A stretch of 64,000 bases of DNA from Lichenostomus cassidix (lineage: Eukaryota; Chordata; Aves; Passeriformes; Meliphagidae). The stretch lies in assembly GCA_008360975.2 (NCBI GenBank), contig CM039192.1, positions 13,455,242-13,519,241 of the forward strand, given 5' to 3'. The notes beneath the pieces were generated by a model, which saw only the letters and a list, made by a program, of their open reading frames with translations, had not been told where the DNA came from and made no database searches. Below are positions 50,701-59,700 of the stretch, piece after piece. Each line of letters begins with the position of its first letter. Positions within the stretch are counted from its first letter, which is position 1. A program made the position numbers and the translations under genes.

Positions 50701-53700
50701 TCTCCCAAAATGGGGGCACAAAACTTAGGTCTCCCCTTGTTAGAAATGGGTTTTTTCTTGTCGAGATTTCGCATGGAGCGCGACTCCCTTCACCTCGACA
50801 AGACGCCACCTCTAACCCTCCACCCACACCGAGGCAAAAAGAACAAACTAAAAAGAAAAAAGGGACCCCCGTACCAAGCCGACCAGGCCTCCACCGGCTT
50901 CCCTCCCAAGGGGCTTTCCAGAGGGCTTACCAAGCACGGAGAATCAAAAAAAAGCACTCGGGATGGTCCACCGCCGTTCGGCCGACCTCCTTGAAAAGCG
51001 CGACTTTTTTCCAGAGGCTACCGGCCGCCCCTTCGGTCTTCTCGCTGAATGCAAGCTTCTCGTCGGGGAAATGGCTTCTCAAATGCGACTACTCCCCTGC
51101 CGCAGTTGCGGCTGCAGGGGGACGCTTTCCAGGGTGGCTTCTGCCCCACGTTGGGCGCCATTTGTTGCGGTTTAGGAGGATGTTACAGCAGACTTTACCC
51201 TAGAGCTTCTCTACCCGGCCCAGTTCAGCGCCTCAGTGCTCCAAACCCTCTGTCCCAGGGCTGGACACTGCGCTCTCACCGGCCGGGGAGCCATAAGGCT
51301 AGCTCTGGTTCGTCTGCTTCCACAACCGGCGGTGATAAAGGAGGCGAGGAGGGTCTATGCGTTGTGTCCATGGAAGATGTTTATTCGCATGGTGCAGCAG
51401 AGGCCAACGACCTCCCCGAGGCAGAGATGCCTCGAGGGCGAAGGCCTCACATGCACAGCCACATGTGGAGCATAGACACACGTGGAGCATAGACGGCAAG
51501 ATGGCGGAGGGTAAGGGGTTTTATAGGGAAACAGAGAGGGGCAGGGACAGCACACAGGCCCAGTGACCTCTGGGTACAGGGGAGGTACAGGGGCGGAGTT
51601 AGGAGTACAGGAACCAATAGGGGAAACCCGAGGGAGTGGCCAGGGCCACGTGGGGTTAGGGTACAGGAACCAATAGGGAAAACTGGGGGCGCGGCTAGGA
51701 CTATGTGGAGTAGGGAAGGCAGGACAATAGGTGACAAGTACAGTCGTTAAGAAAGGGGTGTGGGGAACTTGCAGCCATTATCACAATATTTTTCAAAATG
51801 AAAATGATGCTGTTTTGATAGGGCAGAAAAGCATTCTCTTTTCAACTTCTTCAAATACAAATGTTTGAAGAGTTTAAAATCCAATTTTCAAGCACTTAAA
51901 TGTTTTTTGTATTTTAGCCTACAAATCATTAATTAAAGGATCCAAAATATCTATATAAATGTTTTAAGTAATGGCATTAGTGATGCTATGCAATAGAATA
52001 TAACAAAAAAGGAAGAAGTAAATTGATTTTTCTGATTAATTTTTATGTGTTCATTTAAAATTTCTTTTAAAAATACACTTACTCAGTTTTTCAGTCTTTT
52101 CTCATCTGAGCTGTGTAGGAGAAATCATATGATCAGAAAACTGGAAAAAATAGCTTCATGTGTCCTCATTATACCCATCTATTTTGATCTTAGAAATTTA
52201 AAAATTAATTTTAGTCTTTTTCTATTAAAATAGTAACAGCAAACGTGAAGCTTAAAATAATTGTCTGGATTATCAAATACAAAAGAAGCAGGAGATTTAT
52301 ATTGTTGACAAACACACTTTCATTTTTTTGCCTTTTGTACTGAAATATACGTCCTGAGGCACACGAACAATTAATCTTGCATTCCATTACACAATACTGC
52401 AGCTCGTAATAGAAATCTACAGAAGGCGTTTTGCCAAAAGCATGGATTCCTCTGAATTTAAACTGTCAGGGTAAGTTACATCTGGTGCTGGGATGTGATC
52501 TGGTTATGCAGCAAACAAGGCTGATGTTCCTGAAGTGTTACACAGCTGCTCTTAGGGAAAGTCCCCCAGCTGCTTCAGTGGCATGGATGGATTTACTCTG
52601 TGGCATCAATGGTGCAGATGCTTGGTAGCAATAGGTGATGTTTTTGCTCACATCTTCTTTTATATCTCATTGTGGACCTCAAGAATGTGTAATTGCCTTC
52701 TATGAATCACTCTGAATAGAGTTAAAAATGAAACAAATTCATATTTATGCCTAAAAATTCATTTTTAATTTTGTCTCTTTAAGATAGTGTCACCATACCT
52801 GGGAACATTTAGAAAGTATATGATGGATATAATTGGATTTTACTGCAATGACTGTGTGAACTATACCATGTAAAGTAAAAGCTATATTACATTTCATGGT
52901 TCTGGTTTCAATCACTGTTTTTCAAAATTAGAGTATTTTGCAATAATATTGTTTCATCTGTCTTCTGCATGACAAGTGAGTGCTAAGAAATCCAGCTCTT
53001 TGAAAAATTTCCCTCAGGGTAAGAGTCTTTTCCTTATTTTCTGTTTCTTAGATTTCTCCAAACCTTCAGCAACTAAGAATAGCTAGCTAGACACGTGCAT
53101 GTGGTGGGGTGTGAGGGTCCAAGTGTGTTTCATTCCAGGTTTGACTTTCCAGCAGGTGCTGCAGATCATGATTCAGTTCAAAGCCTACATGGGCAGCACA
53201 CACTGAGTGTGCAGTGACAGGCACAACTGCCCCAGGCTGCTCAGCCATCTCAGGGATCCAAACAACACTGACCTTAGTGCACTTCTGCAGTCATTTGGGG
53301 GCTTCTCTAAACTGCCTGTGGTTGTATGCAATCCCGAGGGCTCAGTCACGTGTCACACACGATTGCCATGTGGCAGAAATGTTGATTACTGGGCTGTGTC
53401 AGCAAGGGAGTCTTGCCATGGCAGGGTATGACACTGTCATGGGTCTTGTTCTGGTTCCTGAAATAGCTAAATTAAGGCTTGGGTGAGAGACATGTAAGAT
53501 CTGTTAAGTGCTTTTGATGTTGATGATAACGATCCTTTGAGATGGCACCCCTCTGTCCTTTTGGAGGCTTTGTCAGTTAGTTGACATATAAAATTACTTC
53601 TGACTTTTAAAATGACACTGATTTTTTTTCTGTAGCATTGAAATGTTAGCCTTGGCACTTCAGCTTCATACTAACTTGCAAAATTACCTTGATTTTAATT

Positions 53701-56700
53701 AAGATAAATTCCTATTTAGCACCTCTGCAGCACTTTGGAAAGTAAGTGCAGATGCATTCTATTTCTTGTCCTGGAGAAATTATACTTTGCATTTCTTTTG
53801 TACTTTCGGTTTGATACTTTAATCTTAATTTCTTATCAAACAGTTCAGTATCTGGTGCTTCTGGGGAGATAGGAGGCAAATTCAAGCTCTTGAACTTCTA
53901 AATATCCATGAATAATAGAATTGTTCAAGCTGAAATGAACCTTGGGAGATCCAGCCTTGTGCCTTAAGCAGGAACAAACTGAATTTAGAGCACGTTGTTT
54001 AGAGCTTTGTCCAGTCAGACTTTGAAAATCTCCAAGGACAAAGATCCTGCAACTTCTCAGGGCCTTGTTTCTAGTTTAATTTGGTTGTTTAATCAGAACC
54101 TCCCTTGTGTCAGTCTGACCATTTTCTCTTGCTCTTCTGCCATGTATCACAGTAGAGAGCCTGGCTCCATCTTCTCACCTGGCTCCTTGCCGGCATTGCA
54201 AGATCCTGCCTAAATCTTCTGCTCTCCAAACAAGCCCTGTACCCTCAGCCTGTCCTCTGAGGAAATAGTCAGTGCCTGACCATCTTGTTGGCCCTTCTCT
54301 GGACACACTCAGCATTCTCAAATCCCTGGTGAAGGGATTTACTCCCTGGCACAAGGTGTTGGTAGCTGAGTATCTCTTTGCCCATCCTTGCCTTTCTAGG
54401 TCCCTTCCAAATGGCCATTCTGTCCTGCAGCATACTGAAAGTATCCAACAATTTGGTGTTAGCCACAAATCTAAAGAGGCTGCATCCATTCTCCAGCTTT
54501 AGTGATGCCTATTGGATTGCCTTGCATTTCCAGGGAAAAAAACTCAGGATCTCATGGCCCTGATGGTTTGGGCTTACCTAAACTTAAAGATTAGTATAAA
54601 TTCCAGGCAAACCTGAATTTCAGTTAGGGTGTTCCTGAATGTCTCCATATACTGGTTGTATTCTTACAACTTTAACTATATTTTCATGTTCTGGAATAAC
54701 TAAGTTCATAAAAAATACTTCAAATTATTCTTTTCATTTGGTGACAGAATTAGGAAATAATCCTTATTTGTAAATGGTTAAGAATCCTGATGAACTGAAG
54801 AAGTGTCAGCTGTTTTAAATAAGATTACATTGTTTATAGAAATAAAATTGATTTCTTTACCTAGCTGGTTTATTTTTTGTTTTATTTTACAGTGGATTCC
54901 AGTCTTGCAAGACTTCAGAAATAAAGACACAGTCTGGGGCTTTGTACCATATCAAAATGACAAATCTTCAACAGAAATTTCATTTCCAATTACACTTCAT
55001 ATTGGAGATTACAATATGGATGGCTACCCAGATGCACTTGCTATACTGAAGAACACTTCTGGAAGGTAGAGTATGTGCAAACGTAGAAATAAAGCTGTCG
55101 GATTCATGTTCAATCATCAGTCATTGAAATTACTCCAGTGCATCTCATTCATTTTATCAAGTGAACAAGACTTTTGATCTCTGCTAAGTGTTTGCCTTTG
55201 AACAAAAGGGTGCATTTACATGCTACATTCAGAATGCAGAATTGTATAGGTTCAAACTGTGACTCTGGGTGGGGAATTGCATCAGGAACTGGAGTATGAG
55301 GCAGCATTTTAGGCACTTTTCCCAGAACTCAGGGGCTGATTCTCTCCCTTTCCCAAGTCATCTTCTGTAAATTCCTGCCTTCAGCTGTCAGTGCTGACTA
55401 GTAACACCGGGCTGCTGAGAGCTGGGGAACCTGTTCTGTGCTGTCACATGGAGTGAGCACTGACTGGTGACTCTGCTGAAAAATGCAATAGTCATTTGCC
55501 CTTTTTGAGAACCAGGAATTTACCAGTGATTTTTATATTGTCCAAGTCTAACTGAAAATAAATAACACACGCCCCCAGAAAAGAAGCTTCTAACCTTTCT
55601 TATTAAATTTTTCAGTGTAAACTTCTCATCCTCCTTTTTTTTCTAATTTTTTTGTCCTTGCTTGCTTTCCCAATACTTTCTCCTGCTACCATCTGGTGCT
55701 AGGTGGGAGAGGGCATGTGGGGCTGCTCGCAGGGAGACAGTTATACGTGGAGGAGTCAGTGATCCATGTAAGAGCTGAGCCGAGTAGGTGCATTCCCGAG
55801 CTGTTCACACGTGCCGCCTGGCTGCGGGATGAACGCAGCTGATCAGAACGGAGCAGCCTGTGGGCAGCTCTCACCTGGCACCTGGGGATGCTGCTGCTGG
55901 CATGTCCTTATCTTTACCTTGAAGTGTAGCAGCATGTTTGCATATGAACATGCTTTTGCTTGACAGTAGGAATGATGAATAGACTTGTTTACTTTGGGGA
56001 AAAACTGAGAGCCCTAGAGACCATGGTGCCAGTGAACCTCAGTAGAGACAGGATATGTGCACGTGCTGTGCCTGATTGGAGTCTGTCTGTGCTGCACAGC
56101 TGACTCTGCCAGCATCTGAAGAGATGTAAGATTATCTGTGCTATTCCCTTTTTCTTCACGTCATTGCTTGTGAAATGTATTTCAACCCATACTTTATGGA
56201 GCCTTAATGTCTTCCTTACTTGACAAACACTTGCAGTAACGCATTACAAAGCAAAATAAGTCTCTCATACAGATGCATTTGTTACTTTCCTCTACATGGT
56301 ATTTTGGATGAGTTCGGGTGCAGGTTCAGAGTTTGAATGAACACCCAATAAGGAAAACGAGTTAGGAGCTCACTTTGATGCTTCAGACACTAAGAGAATT
56401 TGATGCTGAAGTCCAAGAAGTCAATTCAGGTCTTCTAGTGGTTGCCCAAACATGAGTCACCCACTGACATTTTTGTGTTAGAGTTCTTCAGATAGTGACA
56501 CACACCTAAAAATGACCCAGTTTGAAGAGTAGCGTGCCTGTGTTCAGCCTACATGATGTGATTCATGACAAGGCTGTGAGCAGCTGAGCTCTGTCTGTAC
56601 CTCTGAGCCTTAAAATAACAGCAGAGCAGCTGTTTCTATTCAGACACGGCAGACGAGAAGGAGGCGATGCTGTTACTGCCCAGAACTTGCCAGGCAAAGT

Positions 56701-59700
56701 TAAAGCAGTCAGGCCCTGAATGTCAGTTGTTTCACTCTAGACTTTCCTCAGCTGGGAGTTTGCATCTTCTGTTCAGCAGTCATTGAATAAAGACTGCAGG
56801 CAGTCTAGAGAGCAAACTAGAACCAGCCTTCTCTTTGCCAGAGGAACACAGTGACATCAGAACTGTAAAGCTGCTGTCCTTGCTTTTGCTTAAGCTTCAG
56901 AAATCTTGTGTTTTGAGCTGTACTATCATGTGTATCCTGATAGCTGGTGCACTTCATGAAGATTTGTGGAGTTTAGAAATGTGCTTGAAGCTATTTTAAG
57001 ATTCTTAGGAGTCTCTGTCCTCTGCCTGGTGTATAATTATGGCAGTGTAATACCATGTAAAATCATTAAACAGTTTGTAAATAGTTACTCATGTAGAAGC
57101 CCAGAAGGCACCTATGTCTTGTTGCAGAGAACTACTGTGATACACTTGTATTCTCTTTGCTTCTGATTTTGTTTGCTTATTCAGTTGAGGGCATTTAAAA
57201 TTATTTTTAAACTTGACATCAAAGTTGAGTGACACAGCAAGGCATAAGGACTGAAGGTACTGGCAGATGATGTGACAAACTATTAAAAGGGAGGTTCAGA
57301 AAACTGAGGAATTCTGGTAAAAACAGAGTAAGTAACCTGAAAATCAAGTAGTACATTGCATATTAACATTGTATATATCCAGTGTTTGTAGAAAAGTAAT
57401 GGAAACATGCCTTGTACTTTGGGATGGGAATGAAAGTCACTTTTTTTTACACTCACTATGAAATGTCACATTCAATATTAATTCATTGGTTCTGAGAGAC
57501 TTAAGTAAATACTTCCTTTTAAAATGTCTAACTGGGTCACTGATTGGAGAGAACTAAAACAGTGTGGGAATTAAATTAAAAGCTGTCCTTAAATTAGAGC
57601 AAATTAAAATGAAAACCTTATTTAATCGATTTTAAACACTTCTGGATCAAGCTGTTTATTTCTTTCTCTGAAGCCTTTCATGCTACATCTACAGATCTAA
57701 TTTCAGTGATTGATTACTGTGATTAAATGATAAAAGCATTTTTGTAAACTCTTGACCTCAATCTGTGCTATCATTTAGGAAGCCTGGTTTTTACTTGCTG
57801 CCTGTAACATAAAGAAATTAAAGGAGGCAGAAACAATTTTGTTCATCTGAAACTGTACCAATACATGATAATGGAAGAAAAGGATTAAAATCAATTATAT
57901 GCTTCCATCGCAATTCATGAAAGTACTTTCAGATCAAATCCTTACAAATCCCTACAAAAGACTGAAATAAAGATACCATAGTAGGGCATAACGTTGGCTT
58001 ACTGTCCTGCCCAGTGGGCAAGTCAATAGCTTCAAGTATTGTCAGAACTGTTATAAGACTCTGCTGTTTCATCTTCTGCCATAACCCTTTGATTTCAAAT
58101 TACAGTGTGTAATATTCTGACAGTGTGGAGACATTCCTTAACAGAAACAACAGAAAGGAATCTCACTTGTGGTTGCAAGTGTTGTGGGGGGTTGAACTTT
58201 TTGAGTCTTTATTAAGACTCGATAAATTCCAACAGGGGAAGGTGCTAAATTCACTGTAGATCCTTACATATTTGTCTGTTCAGTCTGAATTCTTTTAACT
58301 TCTCACTGGAGTCAAAACCTGCACATTAGAATTCAAGTCCACAGGTTTTTCTTCAGGCTAGATACATATATGAATTCTGTATTAGAAATTGTGTGTGTAT
58401 ATAGAATAATAATAGGTGAAGGGATTTTATCAGTAGTTATTAATTGGTTCAGCTATACCTCCTGTCTTACCTAAATGAATTCATTTGTTCACATGCTGAT
58501 TTTAAATTGACACTGGTGACATTGGAAGTGTAAGCACTGCGTGAGAGTTTATAAACATCTTTCTCCCATCTAATTAGATGAAACTAATTTTGTTTAACAA
58601 TTGTTTCCAGTTAGGTGCTAGTAATTGGCATCTTGCATTGCAAATATGTAATCTAAGTCTTTCAATTCCATTTTTATTCAAAGGGAATATTTTTCACTGG
58701 TCAAGTTGGAGATACATTATCTCTGACTCTGGTGATAACAGTAAAGACTGAAACTTGAAGATAAAAAACAGCTGAATATGGGAAGTTGAATGGAAAACTT
58801 TTAAGTATGATAGACTTCTGGAAAGTTTTCTAGGTGTTCATGCTCAGTTTTAAATTAATGTATATGTATTAATCCTTTATATGGAAGGACTCTTATTTGA
58901 CCAAATTATCTCTTCCTAAATCATTATTAGTTGTCACTTGTCAGAAGGAAGGTTGGATAGAGGACTTCTTTTAAATGAAGGATTGATGAGCACCTTGTAA
59001 TTGAGCAAATCTAAAAAACCAGAGGCAAATTCAATTATTCTGAATGTCTGGAGTAAGATACTAGTAATTTAGATGTCCCTGGTATTACTGTAAATGAACT
59101 AGCCTAAAACTGACAGCATGACAGATGTATGAAATTAGCAGTAAATATTTAATTCTAATTGCAAAGGAATATGTTAAAATAAAACTGAGATAAGTCTTTG
59201 GTCTTTCGTTGGTGTTAAGCCTTGCTTATAGTTATTCAGCCTTATTAAATTTACCTTTCCTGCATAGATGACTTTGGTCAGAAGGTTCCAAATTGGGATA
59301 TAATATACTTTGGAATAAAGTTATGTAGGTAGTACATGATTTAGCTGCAGGTGTGTATTGGTGCATATAGCTCAGTATTTGAAGTGCTGCAAATGGCACG
59401 TTAAGGGCAACAGGCTGGTCTTAGTTCCGAGTTCTTGTGCTCTGCCTCTTGTAGCATTGGAGCTGAATGGTTTGGTATTGACTGTTACACATTTGTAGAG
59501 CACTTTAGCATTGATTTTTTTAGGTTTTACCATTACAGAAGTGTCTGTCTTTATAGGCTTTCAAGGACATTGCTTTGTCATTTTAAGGATGTAGATTATT
59601 ATCTTTATTACAGGGAGATTCATTCTGATGGGAAATCTTCAAAATTCGGTTCAAAATAATAGGAAGGTCATAAGCTTGCACTTATTTATTATACTGTATA

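Larger units (their letters stand above)
49522..51162 (-). mobile_element. ERV internal region without retroviral genes
   Basis: In element orientation: a two-base spacer, the primer binding site, about 0.5 kb of GC-rich leader, an AT-richer part around 50570-50720, then a GC-rich, CpG-containing stretch to about 49820 and an A/T-rich 3' end reaching the polypurine tract. Two copies of a 17-bp GGCCGGC[GA]CCAT[AG]TTGG motif lie at 50303-50319 and 50508-50524. No reverse transcriptase, protease, capsid or envelope motifs were seen in any frame. Confidence 0.85.
48912..51788 (-). mobile_element. Non-autonomous ERVK-type endogenous retrovirus
   Basis: A complete two-LTR provirus-like element lies on the minus strand, antisense to ITFG1 intron 9. 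The LTR copies (610 and 626 bp) differ at about nine or ten bases plus two small indels. Next to the right LTR is an 18-nt primer binding site matching the tRNA-Lys1,2 type used by betaretroviruses, so the right LTR is the 5' LTR. A polypurine tract abuts the left (3') LTR. A 6-bp TTTTTC duplication flanks the element. The 1641-bp interior has no recognisable gag, pro, pol or env; its longest minus-strand open frame (49815-50222, 135 codons) is low-complexity and resembles nothing I know. It therefore needed proteins from a relative to move. The family name cannot be given without a repeat library. Confidence 0.93.
51163..51788 (-). repeat. 5' LTR of the ERV
   Basis: 626 bp. In element orientation it starts TATTGTGATAATGG (or TGTGATAATGG if a canonical TG start is assumed) and ends CCGCAACA. 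It carries a 56-bp tandem duplication with CCAAT boxes in U3 (51605-51716), a TATA box, a YY1-like site just downstream, and an AATAAA signal. It has 15 bp at 51434-51448 that are absent from the other LTR. Confidence 0.93.
44289..54892 (+). other. ITFG1 intron 9
   Basis: 10.6 kb intron containing the TG/CA microsatellite at 44697-44744, the ERV at 48912-51788 and a CR1 fragment at about 53915-54545. Without the ERV it would be about 7.7 kb. The remainder shows nothing I can name. Confidence 0.8.

Noticed and set aside
48849..51737. Several 60-147 codon open frames in the two LTRs
   Set aside because: They repeat in both LTRs, resemble no protein, and cross the TATA and polyadenylation signals.
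53207..53486. Two overlapping open frames in intron 9
   Set aside because: Cys- and Ser-rich chance translations with no recognised family; they end before the nearby CR1 fragment.
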